Origin: Ferriphaselus amnicola
GTDB taxonomy: Bacteria; Pseudomonadota; Gammaproteobacteria; Burkholderiales; Gallionellaceae
Reading direction: 5' to 3'
NCBI RefSeq assembly: GCF_000974685.2
Contig: NZ_AP018738.1
Coordinates: forward strand, 1,178,001-1,242,000
DNA length: 64,000 bases
The notes below the pieces were generated by a model. It did not search any database, had not been told where the DNA came from, and saw only the letters and a program-made list of their open reading frames with translations. The position numbers were made by a program, and so were the translations under genes. Shown here one piece after another: positions 44,177-53,748 of the stretch. How positions within the stretch are numbered: position 1 is the stretch's first letter; the number at the start of each line of letters is the position of its first letter.

Positions 44177-46210
44177 ATGAGCATCAATCAAAACAACTTA
44201 TCGGATCTGGAAGAGATCGCCCGCTTCGAGCAAGCAGTGCAGACCTTCTTTAACGGCCACATCGATGCCGACCGTTTCACGGCTATCCGCCTGCATCAGG
44301 GTGTGTACGGCCAGCGCCAACAAGGCGTGAACATGCTGCGCATCAAGGTACCCGGCGGGCGTTTGAATGCCGACCAACTGGACGCGCTGGCCGATGTGGT
44401 GACCAGTCATTCGCAGAAGAACATCGCGCACATCACCACGCGCCAGTCGATCCAGATCCACTTCATCCCGCTGGCCGAGATGCCCGCCGCGATGCGTCGC
44501 CTCGCGCCCACGGGCCTGACCACACGCGAAGCCTGCGGTAACACCGTGCGCAATATGAGCGCATGCAGTTTGGCGGGCGTGTGCCCACGTGAGCATGTGG
44601 ACATCGGCACCTATGTGGACGGCGCGACCGAGCACTTCCTGCGCAATCCGCTCAACCAGCAGATGCCGCGCAAGATGAAGATGAGCTTTTCCGGTTGCGA
44701 GGCAGATTGCGCCCAGTCGCTGCTGCACGACATCGGCGTGATCGCGGTCAAGCAGGACGGCAAGAACGGCTTCAAGATCAAGTCCGGCGGCGGCCTCGGC
44801 CACAAGCCACGCGAAGCCATCGTGGTGGCGGAATTCGTGCCCGAACGTGAGTTGCTGTTCGCTATCGAAGCCTTGGTGACGCTGCACAACAAGTATTCCG
44901 ACCGTACCAAACGGGCGAAGTCGCGTATCAAGTTTCTGGTGGAACGCTTTGGTGAGGAAGGATTTATCACCAAATACCGCGAGGAATTCGAGCGCACCCG
45001 CATCGCATTGGCACAACAGCCCTACCCGCAAGGCGAATGGCGTGTGCCCACCGGCAACGAGCATCCCGGCCCCGGCGCACCGCGTAAAGTGTTCGCACAA
45101 CGTCAGGCAGGATTGGTCGTGCTACCGATCTCGGTAGCGCTGGGCGAGATCACCGATGTGCAATTGCACGCGCTGGCGGCTGCCTTACGTGTTCACGGGC
45201 TGAATGAGGTGCACACCACGCAGGATCAGAACATCGCCATCATCAACGTGGCGGAAGCACAGGTCGAGTCGCTGCGTGCAGCGCTGGCAGCGGCGGGGCT
45301 GAACCTGCCGCAGACCGGCGACAGCGTGGTCGCTTGCCCCGGCGCGGCCACCTGCCGTCTGGGCATCACCTCCAGCACCATCGTTGCGCCCAAGCTGTCT
45401 GGCGGCATCAAGGATCTGCGCATCCGCGTGTCTGGCTGCCACAACGGTTGCGCCCAGCCCGAGACCGGTGACATCGGTATCTACGGCGAAGGTAAGCGTC
45501 TGCATGGCCGTTTGGTACCGCACTACCAGATGTACTTCGGCGGCTGCGGCATGAGCCACGGTGCGCTGGCGCTGAAAGGCCCTGCAGTTCCCGCTGCGCG
45601 TGTGGAAACAGCCATCGCCAAGGTCGCCGAGGCTCATGTCGCCAGTGGCGAAGCCAATTTCTTTGACTGGGTGCGCGCTCAGGACGAGGCGTATTTCAAG
45701 ACGCTGCTGGCCGACGTGATCGAGGTCAAAGAGGAAGAAGCCGCATCGGTGATGCGCGACCACGGTGACGAAGGCGATTTCCGCGTACTGAATCTGGGCG
45801 GCGGTGAATGCGCGGGCGCTTCGCAAGTAATGATCGGTGCGAACTTCTTCGAAGCAGCTCACGAACGCGAGTACCGCAACGCACTGGTGTTCCAGCGCAA
45901 ATACGCCGAAGCGGCGCATTGCAACGTCGCCATCCTGCGTCTGTTGGGCGGTGGCATCGCTCAGCTGCTGGGCGGTGTGCGTCTGGACAAACTGGAGTTG
46001 CTGGCCGAACAGTTGCGCGATCTGGTGCCGGGTGCCGTGTCGGACGAGTTCGCCCGTCTGACTAGCAACTTCGCCCAGCCCGACGAGATCAGCGATGCCG
46101 ATCTCGCCATCCTGAATCAGGAAGTGGATGCGTGGACGCGCCTAGTCGGCGCGTATGCCACCGAACATGACGAGCAGCTCGACCTGAGCGAAGCGCTGCC
46201 TGCGATCTGA
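44177..46210 (+). CDS. cysI: Siroheme [4Fe-4S] sulfite reductase hemoprotein with C-terminal extension
   Basis: Reduces sulfite to sulfide. 677 residues with two ferredoxin-like/siroheme half-repeats. The cluster ligands are C387 and C393 (CPGAATC) and C421 and C425 (SGCHNGC). Residues from about 525 onward form an extra helical domain of about 150 residues not present in minimal CysI; function unknown. No flavoprotein partner (cysJ) is nearby, so the electron donor is probably ferredoxin-like. A nitrite reductase activity cannot be excluded, but the cysHDN neighbours favour sulfite. Confidence 0.88.
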   Translation: MSINQNNLSDLEEIARFEQAVQTFFNGHIDADRFTAIRLHQGVYGQRQQGVNMLRIKVPGGRLNADQLDALADVVTSHSQKNIAHITTRQSIQIHFIPLAEMPAAMRRLAPTGLTTREACGNTVRNMSACSLAGVCPREHVDIGTYVDGATEHFLRNPLNQQMPRKMKMSFSGCEADCAQSLLHDIGVIAVKQDGKNGFKIKSGGGLGHKPREAIVVAEFVPERELLFAIEALVTLHNKYSDRTKRAKSRIKFLVERFGEEGFITKYREEFERTRIALAQQPYPQGEWRVPTGNEHPGPGAPRKVFAQRQAGLVVLPISVALGEITDVQLHALAAALRVHGLNEVHTTQDQNIAIINVAEAQVESLRAALAAAGLNLPQTGDSVVACPGAATCRLGITSSTIVAPKLSGGIKDLRIRVSGCHNGCAQPETGDIGIYGEGKRLHGRLVPHYQMYFGGCGMSHGALALKGPAVPAARVETAIAKVAEAHVASGEANFFDWVRAQDEAYFKTLLADVIEVKEEEAASVMRDHGDEGDFRVLNLGGGECAGASQVMIGANFFEAAHEREYRNALVFQRKYAEAAHCNVAILRLLGGGIAQLLGGVRLDKLELLAEQLRDLVPGAVSDEFARLTSNFAQPDEISDADLAILNQEVDAWTRLVGAYATEHDEQLDLSEALPAI

Positions 46211-46220
46211 AAGGAATGAC

Positions 46221-46934
46221 ATGAGTCAATTGGAAAACAAGATAGCAAGCACCCTCGCCATTCTGGAAGCGGCCGTGCGCGACTACGCACCCGTCACCTT
46301 CGCCAACAGCCTGGGCGCGGAGGACATGGTATTGACCGACCTGATCGCCGAGAGCGGCTTGAACATCACCATGTTCAGCCTCGATACCGGACGGCTGCCG
46401 CAGCAGACCTACGAGCTGATGCAAGAGGTGCGCAAACATTACACGCTGCCGCTGCATGTCTATTACCCGGAAGCCGCTCACGTCGAAAATTTCGTCACCG
46501 AGCACGGCGTGAACGGTTTTTACGATAGCGTGGAGAATCGCAAGGCCTGCTGCTACGTGCGCAAGGTGGAGCCGCTGCGCCGTGCCCTAGCCACCAAGCA
46601 CGCTTGGATCACCGGGATGCGCCGAGAACAGGCGGTGACACGCGGCACGCTGGAAGTCTCTGCCTTCGACGTGGACAACGGCCTGCAAAAGTTCAACCCG
46701 CTGCTGGATTGGACGAGCGCCGAGGTGTGGGAATACATCAAGGCCAACGATGTGCCGTACAACGCGCTGCACGACCAGTTCTACCCCAGCATCGGCTGCG
46801 CGCCCTGTACCCGCGCCGTCACGCCCGGTGAAGATATTCGCGCTGGTCGCTGGTGGTGGGAGGATGCCGATAGCAAGGAATGCGGCCTGCATGTGGGCAA
46901 ATCGTCGGCACTGAAATTTGCAGCAATCAACTGA
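46221..46934 (+). CDS. cysH: Adenylyl-sulfate (APS) reductase
   Basis: Reduces activated sulfate to sulfite with thioredoxin. 237 residues with the PP-loop-like fold and both Cys pairs of the [4Fe-4S] APS type (KACCYVRK and CAPCTRA), plus the catalytic KECGLH near the C-terminus. This predicts use of APS rather than PAPS; no cysC kinase is in the window. 10 bp after the sulfite reductase gene. Confidence 0.94.
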   Translation: MSQLENKIASTLAILEAAVRDYAPVTFANSLGAEDMVLTDLIAESGLNITMFSLDTGRLPQQTYELMQEVRKHYTLPLHVYYPEAAHVENFVTEHGVNGFYDSVENRKACCYVRKVEPLRRALATKHAWITGMRREQAVTRGTLEVSAFDVDNGLQKFNPLLDWTSAEVWEYIKANDVPYNALHDQFYPSIGCAPCTRAVTPGEDIRAGRWWWEDADSKECGLHVGKSSALKFAAIN

Positions 46935-46945
46935 AAGAAAAGAAT

Positions 46946-47851
46946 ATGAGCAAACACACTTTCACCCATCTGGACGCACTCGAAAGCGAGTCCATCCACA
47001 TCATGCGCGAGGTCGCTGCGGAATGTAAGAATCCGGCGCTGCTGTTCTCCGGCGGGAAGGATTCCATCGTGATGCTGCGTCTGGCGGAGAAGGCGTTCAG
47101 TCCGGCCAAGTTCCCGTTCCCGCTGGTGCATATCGACACCGAGCACAACTTCCCCGAAGTGATCGAATGCCGCGACAAGCTGGCGAAGGATCTGGGTGAG
47201 CGCCTCATCGTGCGTTCGCTGGAAGATTCCATCAAACGTGGCACCATCGTTATCAAGGACGAGAGCAAGCCGCGCAACCCGTTCCAATCGGTGACGCTGC
47301 TGGAGACCATCGAGGAGTTCGGCTTCGACGCTTGCATGGGCGGAGCGCGGCGTGATGAAGAAAAAGCGCGTGCCAAGGAGCGCATCTTTTCTTTCCGCGA
47401 CGAGTTCGGTCAGTGGGACCCGAAGAACCAGCGCCCCGAGTTGTGGGATACCTATAACACCCGCGTCCACGCCGGCGAGAACATCCGCGTGTTCCCGATC
47501 TCGAACTGGACGGAGCTGGATATCTGGCAGTACATCGGTCGCGAAAAGCTGCACATCCCGCCGATCTACTACGCGCACGAACGCGAAGTCATCCGTCGCG
47601 GCGGCAACGTGATCCCGGTGTCGCACTTGGTGCAGCCCAAGCCAGGCGAAAAGGTCGAAGTGGCGACCGTGCGCTTCCGCACCGTGGGTGACATGACCTG
47701 CACCGCACCGGTGGAATCGACCGCCCGTAACGTGGACGAGATCATCGAAGAGACCGCCACCTCCCGTATCACCGAACGCGGCGCAACCCGCATGGACGAT
47801 CAGACTTCAGACGCGTCAATGGAGCTGAGAAAAAAAGAAGGCTATTTCTAG
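46946..47851 (+). CDS. cysD: Sulfate adenylyltransferase subunit 2
   Basis: Catalytic subunit that makes APS from ATP and sulfate. 301 residues with the PP-loop FSGGKDSIVMLRLAEKAF and the DACMGGARRDEEKARAKE region. The ATG at 46946 begins MSKHTFTHLDALESES, the standard start; the preceding 22 open codons lie in the end of cysH. Confidence 0.95.
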   Translation: MSKHTFTHLDALESESIHIMREVAAECKNPALLFSGGKDSIVMLRLAEKAFSPAKFPFPLVHIDTEHNFPEVIECRDKLAKDLGERLIVRSLEDSIKRGTIVIKDESKPRNPFQSVTLLETIEEFGFDACMGGARRDEEKARAKERIFSFRDEFGQWDPKNQRPELWDTYNTRVHAGENIRVFPISNWTELDIWQYIGREKLHIPPIYYAHEREVIRRGGNVIPVSHLVQPKPGEKVEVATVRFRTVGDMTCTAPVESTARNVDEIIEETATSRITERGATRMDDQTSDASMELRKKEGYF

Positions 47852-47968
47852 ATCGTCATTCCGGCGTAGGCCGGAATCCAGTCTAAAAATAAATCCCGCG
47901 CAGCGGGACAACACCCAAAGGCATATTGAAGAAGACCGCTGGATTCCGGCCTGCGCCGGAATGACGAT
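47852..47968. repeat. REPIN-like inverted repeat element
   Basis: Two 30-bp arms (47852-47881 and 47939-47968) are inverted copies with one mismatch. Each arm is itself a hairpin (TTCCGGC...GCCGGAA), and a third stem TCCCGC-GCA-GCGGGA lies between. This is the layout of two REP sequences forming a REPIN. It sits between cysD and cysN. Confidence 0.85.
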
Positions 47969-47992
47969 GCGGAAAAATTTGAGGGTTAAATC

Positions 47993-49246
47993 ATGAGCGA
48001 CACAACACAGTTACTAAGATTCATCACCGCCGGTTCGGTGGACGACGGCAAGAGCACCCTCATCGGTCGCTTGCTGCACGACTCGAAGTCCATCTTCGAA
48101 GACCAGTTCTCGGCGATTTCCAAGACCAGCGAGAAGCGCGGCATGGGCGCGGTTGACTTATCGCTGCTTACTGACGGTTTGCAAGCCGAGCGTGAACAGG
48201 GCATCACCATCGACGTGGCCTACCGCTACTTTGCCACGCCACGCCGCAAATACATCATCGGCGACACGCCCGGCCACGAGCAGTACACCCGCAATATGGT
48301 CACGGCGGCTTCGACGGCCAACCTCGTCGTCATCTTGATCGATGCGCGCAAAGGCGTGCTGACGCAGACGCGCCGCCACACCTATCTGGCCAGCCTGCTC
48401 GGCGTGCCGCATGTGGTGCTGGCGGTGAACAAGATGGACATGGTCGATTATTCGCAGGCGCGCTTCGACGAGATCGTGGCCGAATACCGTCGATTCGCCG
48501 CTCCGTTGGGCATAGCCGATCCCGTCTGCATCCCGCTGTCCGCGTTGAACGGCGACATGGTGGTGGACAGGGGCGACAATCTGGACTGGTATCAAGGCCC
48601 AGCCCTGCTCGAATTCCTCGACACCGTCGAGATCGACCACGACGTGAACACCACCGATTTCCGTTTCCCCGTGCAGTGGGTGTGCCGCCCACAAACCGAC
48701 GAACATCACGACTTCCGAGGCTTCATGGGGCGCATCGAGGCGGGCGAAGTGTCGGTCGGCGATGAGATCACCGTGCTGCCATCGGGCCGTACAACCAAAG
48801 TGAAAGAGATCGTTACTTATGACGGCAAGCTGCAAACCGCGTTCGCGCCGCAGTCCGTCACGCTGACACTGGAAGATGAGATCGACATCTCGCGGGGCGA
48901 CCTGTTCGTGCGTAGCTCGGATACGCCGCCGCATGTCGCCAAGGAGTTCCGCGCCATGCTGTGCTGGCTGTCGGAGTCGCCGTTGGACAAACAGCGCAAG
49001 TACATCGTCAAGCACACCACGCGCACGGCCAAGTGTTTGTTCAGTAGCCTCGATCACCGCATCGATGTGAACACACTGGAGTTGCACGCCGTCGAAAAGC
49101 TGGCGATGAACGATATTGCCCAAGTTTCGATCAAGGTGCAGCAGCCGCTGGTGTTCGACAGCTACGCTACTGACCGCGCCACCGGCAGCTTCATCGTCAT
49201 CGATGAAGCGACCAACAACACGGTCGCAGCAGGCATGATCGTCTAG
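47993..49246 (+). CDS. cysN: Sulfate adenylyltransferase subunit 1 (GTPase)
   Basis: GTP-driven partner of CysD. 417 residues, EF-Tu-like: G1 GSVDDGKST, G3 DTPGHEQY and G4 NKMD, then beta-barrel domains. No fused CysC kinase domain. GAGGG precedes the ATG. Separated from cysD by a REPIN-like element. Confidence 0.95.
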   Translation: MSDTTQLLRFITAGSVDDGKSTLIGRLLHDSKSIFEDQFSAISKTSEKRGMGAVDLSLLTDGLQAEREQGITIDVAYRYFATPRRKYIIGDTPGHEQYTRNMVTAASTANLVVILIDARKGVLTQTRRHTYLASLLGVPHVVLAVNKMDMVDYSQARFDEIVAEYRRFAAPLGIADPVCIPLSALNGDMVVDRGDNLDWYQGPALLEFLDTVEIDHDVNTTDFRFPVQWVCRPQTDEHHDFRGFMGRIEAGEVSVGDEITVLPSGRTTKVKEIVTYDGKLQTAFAPQSVTLTLEDEIDISRGDLFVRSSDTPPHVAKEFRAMLCWLSESPLDKQRKYIVKHTTRTAKCLFSSLDHRIDVNTLELHAVEKLAMNDIAQVSIKVQQPLVFDSYATDRATGSFIVIDEATNNTVAAGMIV

Positions 49247-49270
49247 CCTCTCACTGGGCAGCATCTTTCA

Positions 49271-49412
49271 GGGAGCCTCGAAAAATCTACTGCGCGACTC
49301 GATTGCGGCGTTGCGCGGTACTCACCCCTCGCCTATCTAATTGATATGTCTCGGATGCTCCGTTCCGTGCGCCTTGCACTCAAGCCGCTCGCTACGATTT
49401 TTCGAGGCTCCC
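49271..49412. repeat. MITE-like element with 17-bp terminal inverted repeats
   Basis: GGGAGCCTCGAAAAATC (49271-49287) and its inverse GATTTTTCGAGGCTCCC (49396-49412) bound 142 bp without an ORF. TTCA occurs on both outer sides (49267-49270 and 49413-49416), a possible target duplication. Placed 24 bp after the cysN stop. Confidence 0.75.
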
Positions 49413-49488
49413 TTCAGAGGATGGCTGCTGCCCCACCCGTTACAGCTTTGTGTTATCTTGCGCGCATTCCGCACAAGCCCAGATTGTC

Positions 49489-50427
49489 ATGAGCCTGTTC
49501 TCCCTCATCGTCGCCTTACTTTTGGAACAATGGCAGCCTCTCGCCACACGCAGGTTGCGGTTAGACTGGGTACAAGGCTATGTTGATTTCTTTCAGCATC
49601 GTTTCAATGCAGGCCAGCATCAGCATGGCAGAATGGCTTGGTTGGCTGCGACTGGACTTCCTCTGCTGGGCATCAGCTTAGCCTTCAATCTACTCGATGC
49701 CCTACACCCTCTACTTGCCCTGCTGTTCTGCATACTCATCGTTTACCTGACGCTGGGTTTTCATCAGTCCACACAGCAATTCAACGAGATACACCAAGCT
49801 TTGCGTGACGGCGACGATACCCGTGCCGCCACTTTGCTCTCCATCTGGCGCGGTATTCCCAGCTACGAACTCAGTGCTCCCGAACTCGCCCGAGTCGCTA
49901 TCGAAGAAGCGCTACTGGCGGCACACCGGCATATCTTCGGTGTCATGCTTTGGTTTCTCATCGGCATGTTATTGGGCCTAGGGCCGGCAGGTGCGGTGGT
50001 GTACCGGCTGTCTCAATATCTGGATAAGCGCTGGGGGAGCCTGCACGATTCCGATCACGGTGACTTCGGTCAGTTTTCACGACGAGCCTATGCTTGGCTG
50101 GAGTGGCTGCCTGTGCGACTGGTCGCAGGTACGTTCGCTATCGTCGGCGATTTTGAAGAGTCCGTGTTTTGCTGGCGCACGCAGGCCAAAAATTGGCTGC
50201 AACCGGAACTTGGTATCCTGCTGGCTAGTGGCGCTGGCGCACTCGGTGTGCGACTGGGGCAGCCTATCACCGTAGCGGGTCAGATCGTTGAGCGGCCAGA
50301 GTTGGGTGCGGGCGATGAGGCTGATCCTGATTTTATGCAGAGCACCACCGGTCTAGTCTGGCGGACACTGGTGTTCTGGCTGATCGTATTACTGCTGATC
50401 ACGCTCTCAACGCTGGTAGGCGGTTAG
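49489..50427 (+). CDS. CobD/CbiB-family membrane protein
   Basis: 312-residue membrane protein with about five to six helices (LLLEQWQPL, LLGISLAFNLLDAL, GVMLWFLIGMLLGLG, FWLIVLLLITLSTLV). It resembles the CobD/CbiB (AmpE-like) proteins that betaproteobacteria keep near hemH. Whether it takes part in cobalamin synthesis is doubtful, since no other cobalamin genes are seen. The ATG at 49489 starts MSLFSLIVALLLEQW; an upstream ATG at 49450 gives a poor extension. Confidence 0.78.
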   Translation: MSLFSLIVALLLEQWQPLATRRLRLDWVQGYVDFFQHRFNAGQHQHGRMAWLAATGLPLLGISLAFNLLDALHPLLALLFCILIVYLTLGFHQSTQQFNEIHQALRDGDDTRAATLLSIWRGIPSYELSAPELARVAIEEALLAAHRHIFGVMLWFLIGMLLGLGPAGAVVYRLSQYLDKRWGSLHDSDHGDFGQFSRRAYAWLEWLPVRLVAGTFAIVGDFEESVFCWRTQAKNWLQPELGILLASGAGALGVRLGQPITVAGQIVERPELGAGDEADPDFMQSTTGLVWRTLVFWLIVLLLITLSTLVGG

Positions 50428-50502
50428 CCCTGTTACAAGCAAGGTTGGGGCTGGCTGACGCACTAGGTTATTATCCCGCATCACAAATCTTTCGATACTG
50501 CT

Positions 50503-51594
50503 ATGGCTTACCTCGTTGAACCCACTTACACCCACGGCACGCCCGAAAAGACGGCGGTTCTGCTCGTCAACCTCGGCACACCGGATGCGCCTACCGCCGC
50601 CGCACTGCGTCCCTACCTCAAACAGTTCCTCAGCGATCCGCGCGTAGTCGAGATCCCCAAACCGATCTGGTGGATGATACTCAACGGCATCATCCTCAAC
50701 GTCCGTCCGAAGAAATCTGCGCTTAAATACGCCAGCGTGTGGATGCCGGAAGGTTCGCCGTTGAAAGTGCATACCGAGCGTCAAACTGCGCTGCTGAGCA
50801 AACAGCTGTCCGAGATCGTGCCTGATGCTCCATTGGTGGTGGATTACGCCATGCGCTACGGCAATCCTTCCATCCCCGATGTACTGGCGAAGCTAAAAGC
50901 GCAAAACTGTCAGCGTATCCTGCTGGTACCGATGTACCCACAATACGCCGCCAGCACGGTCGCCACGGCCTGCGACGAAGTGTTCGCGCAGTTGCAGAAG
51001 ATGCGTAATGCACCTGCCCTGCGCACCATACGCCATTATCACGACGATGCCGCTTACATCGCCGCGACTGCGCAGAACGTGCGCGACCATTGGACGCTGC
51101 ATGGCCGACCGGACATGCTGTTGATGAGCTTCCACGGTCTGCCGCGCTACACCCTAGAAAAAGGCGATCCCTATCACTGTGAATGTCATAAAACTGGGCG
51201 GCTGATCGCCGAAGCGTTGGGGCTGAGTCGTGACGAGTATCGCATCACCTTTCAATCGCGCTTCGGCAAGGCTGAATGGTTGCAACCCTACACCACCGCA
51301 ACCTTGAAAGAATTGGGCAAAGCTAACACCCGCCGCGTCGATGTGATCTGCCCCGGATTCCTTGCGGATTGCCTAGAGACCTTGGAAGAGATCGCTCAAG
51401 AGGGCAAAGAGGATTTCCAGCATGCAGGCGGTGGAGAGTTTCACTACATCCCCTGTTTGAATGAACGACCCGATTGGATAAGTGCACTGACTAAGCTGAC
51501 ACTGGACAATCTACAGGGCTGGCTGGCAAGCCCAGATGCGGTGGCTCTGGAACAGGGGCGGCTACGCGCGATCGAGCTCGGAGCTCAGCGATAA
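50503..51594 (+). CDS. hemH: Ferrochelatase
   Basis: Inserts Fe2+ into protoporphyrin IX, the last heme step. 363 residues with [14 protein letters not shown] at the start, the catalytic His in [23 protein letters not shown], and [19 protein letters not shown]. Cys residues in YHCECHK are seen in many proteobacterial enzymes. Confidence 0.96.
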   Translation: MAYLVEPTYTHGTPEKTAVLLVNLGTPDAPTAAALRPYLKQFLSDPRVVEIPKPIWWMILNGIILNVRPKKSALKYASVWMPEGSPLKVHTERQTALLSKQLSEIVPDAPLVVDYAMRYGNPSIPDVLAKLKAQNCQRILLVPMYPQYAASTVATACDEVFAQLQKMRNAPALRTIRHYHDDAAYIAATAQNVRDHWTLHGRPDMLLMSFHGLPRYTLEKGDPYHCECHKTGRLIAEALGLSRDEYRITFQSRFGKAEWLQPYTTATLKELGKANTRRVDVICPGFLADCLETLEEIAQEGKEDFQHAGGGEFHYIPCLNERPDWISALTKLTLDNLQGWLASPDAVALEQGRLRAIELGAQR

Positions 51595-51678
51595 AAGGCG
51601 CGGCTAGCCATAACTTGGTTGCGCCGACTTTGCCTAAGTCGTACCATCGAGGCGTGTCCCAACCATCAGGAGGTCGCC

Positions 51679-51879
51679 ATGAATAAGCCAGTATCGTCCA
51701 ATACCGAGTCTCTGGTTCAATGCTGCGTCTGCCGCAAGGAAGTGCCAAGAAGTGCAGCCGTGATGCCCGAAAGTTCAGGGTATGTCGAGCATTTCTGCGG
51801 TAGCGATTGCTACGACCAATACTTCGCTGAGCACCCCGAAAAAGTCCGCCCCACCCGCACTCCACAAGGAAAGGCCTGA
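51679..51879 (+). CDS. DUF3330-like small zinc-binding protein
   Basis: 66-residue protein with CCVCRKEV and FCGSDCYDQYF, two Cys pairs that probably bind zinc. It resembles DUF3330 proteins, whose role is unknown. The ATG at 51679 has AGGAGG 7 bp upstream. Stop and the next start share a base (TGATG). Confidence 0.75.
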   Translation: MNKPVSSNTESLVQCCVCRKEVPRSAAVMPESSGYVEHFCGSDCYDQYFAEHPEKVRPTRTPQGKA

Positions 51880-52331
51880 TGACCCAACTCCCTGATTTCA
51901 CGCTCCCCGCGACCAGCGGAACCATATTTCAGCTTGCCGCTGCGCGCGGCAAGAATCTCGTGATCTACTTCTATCCAAAGGACAATACGCCGGGCTGTAC
52001 GCTGGAAAGTTCGCAGTTCCGAGACCTTTATCCTGAGTTTCAACAAGCCGGTTGTGAAGTGGTCGGCATCTCGCGCGACAGCCTTAAATCGCACGAAAAT
52101 TTCAAAGCCAAATTCACCCTACCCTTCGCCCTGCTATCCGATACCGAAGAAACCGCATGTAATCTGTTCGGTGTCATCAAGCAAAAGATGATGTACGGTA
52201 AGCAAGTGCGCGGTATCGAACGGAGCACCTTCGTGCTCGATCAAGACGGCGCGCTGCGTCGAGAATGGCGCGGTCTCAAAGCGGACGGCCACGCTGCTGA
52301 AGTTCTCCAATTCGTCAAAACACTGGGATAA
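51879..52331 (+). CDS. bcp: Peroxiredoxin, BCP/PrxQ type
   Basis: 150-residue thiol peroxidase. The peroxidatic Cys is C40 in DNTPGCTLES; the usual PrxQ resolving Cys 5 residues later is Ser, but C59 may substitute. The fold elements FYPKDNTPG and GIERSTFVLDQDG are typical. Reduces hydrogen peroxide and alkyl peroxides. Confidence 0.92.
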   Translation: MTQLPDFTLPATSGTIFQLAAARGKNLVIYFYPKDNTPGCTLESSQFRDLYPEFQQAGCEVVGISRDSLKSHENFKAKFTLPFALLSDTEETACNLFGVIKQKMMYGKQVRGIERSTFVLDQDGALRREWRGLKADGHAAEVLQFVKTLG

Positions 52332-52335
52332 AAAC

Positions 52336-53745
52336 ATGCCTACACGCAAAGCTACCCGCTCCGATACCAAGCTGTTCGTTCTTGATACCAACGTGCTGAT
52401 GCACGATCCCACCAGCTTGTTCCGCTTTGAGGAGCATGACATCTGCTTGCCGATGTTCGTGCTGGAGGAGTTGGACAACAAGAAAAAAGGCATGACCGAA
52501 GTGGCGCGCAACGCCCGTCAAGCCAGCCGTTATCTGGATGATCTGGTCAGCGATGCGCCGCTCAAGATCGAAGACGGCATCCTCTTGGATAAGTTGGGTA
52601 ACAAGAACGCCACTGGGCGATTGTTCCTGCAAACCCAGTTCATCAAGTACGAACTGCCGCCCACGCTGGAATCCGGCAAGGCCGACAACGCCATTCTCGG
52701 CGTGTTGATGGCGCTACAGATCGAGCAACCCAAGCGTTCGGTGATCCTCGTCTCCAAAGACATCAACATGCGCATCAAGGCTCGTGCGCTGGGGCTGGAG
52801 GCACAGGATTACTTCAACGACAAGGTGCTGGAAGACAGCGACCTGCTCTATACCGGAGTGCTGGGTTTGCCCGAGGACTTTTGGGAGAGCCACGGCAAGG
52901 ACATGCAATCTTGGCAGCAGGACGGCCACACTTGGTACAAGATCAAAGGCCCACTCTGTCCCGCTTTTTTCACCAACCAGTTCGTCTATCTGGAAAGCGG
53001 TACGCCGCTCTACGCCAAGGTGGTTTCGCAAGAGGGCGACACCGCCACTCTGCGCACGCTGACCGACTACACCCACCAAAAGAATGCCGTCTGGGGCATC
53101 ACCGCGCGTAACCGCGAACAGAACTTCGTGTTTAATCTGCTGATGGACCCGGATATCGACTTCGTCACATTGCTGGGACAAGCGGGCACCGGCAAGACCT
53201 TGCTCACACTGGCTGCAGGTCTGTGGCAGACGCTAGAAAAGAAACTCTACGCCGAGATCATCATCACCCGCGTCACCGTGCCGGTGGGTGAAGACATCGG
53301 CTTCCTGCCCGGTACCGAAGAGGAAAAGATGACACCGTGGATGGGCGCACTAGAGGACAACCTCGACGTACTCAATCAGTCCGAGAACACAGACGCGGGC
53401 GACTGGGGACGGGCTGCCACCCGCGACCTGATCAAGTCGCGTGTCAAAATCAAGTCGCTTAACTTCATGCGCGGTCGAACTTTCCTCAATAAGTTTCTGA
53501 TTATTGACGAAGCACAAAACCTAACACCGAAGCAGATGAAGACCTTGGTCACCCGCGCCGGCCCCGGCACCAAGGTGGTCTGTATGGGCAACATCGCCCA
53601 GATCGATACGCCGTATCTGACTGAAGGCAGCTCCGGTCTTACCTACGTGGTGGATAGATTCAAAGGCTGGGACCACAGCGGCCACGTCACCCTGATGCGC
53701 GGCGAACGGTCGAGGTTGGCGGACCACGCGGCGGAGGTGCTGTAA
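52336..53745 (+). CDS. PIN-PhoH family ATPase (PhoH2-like)
   Basis: 469-residue fusion of an N-terminal PIN ribonuclease domain (about 12-140, FVLDTNVLMHD) and a C-terminal PhoH ATPase (Walker A LGQAGTGKTLLTL, later NKFLIIDEAQNLTPKQ). PhoH2 proteins act as RNA helicase/ribonucleases. Follows the peroxiredoxin gene by 4 bp. Confidence 0.92.
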   Translation: MPTRKATRSDTKLFVLDTNVLMHDPTSLFRFEEHDICLPMFVLEELDNKKKGMTEVARNARQASRYLDDLVSDAPLKIEDGILLDKLGNKNATGRLFLQTQFIKYELPPTLESGKADNAILGVLMALQIEQPKRSVILVSKDINMRIKARALGLEAQDYFNDKVLEDSDLLYTGVLGLPEDFWESHGKDMQSWQQDGHTWYKIKGPLCPAFFTNQFVYLESGTPLYAKVVSQEGDTATLRTLTDYTHQKNAVWGITARNREQNFVFNLLMDPDIDFVTLLGQAGTGKTLLTLAAGLWQTLEKKLYAEIIITRVTVPVGEDIGFLPGTEEEKMTPWMGALEDNLDVLNQSENTDAGDWGRAATRDLIKSRVKIKSLNFMRGRTFLNKFLIIDEAQNLTPKQMKTLVTRAGPGTKVVCMGNIAQIDTPYLTEGSSGLTYVVDRFKGWDHSGHVTLMRGERSRLADHAAEVL

Positions 53746-53748
53746 GTC

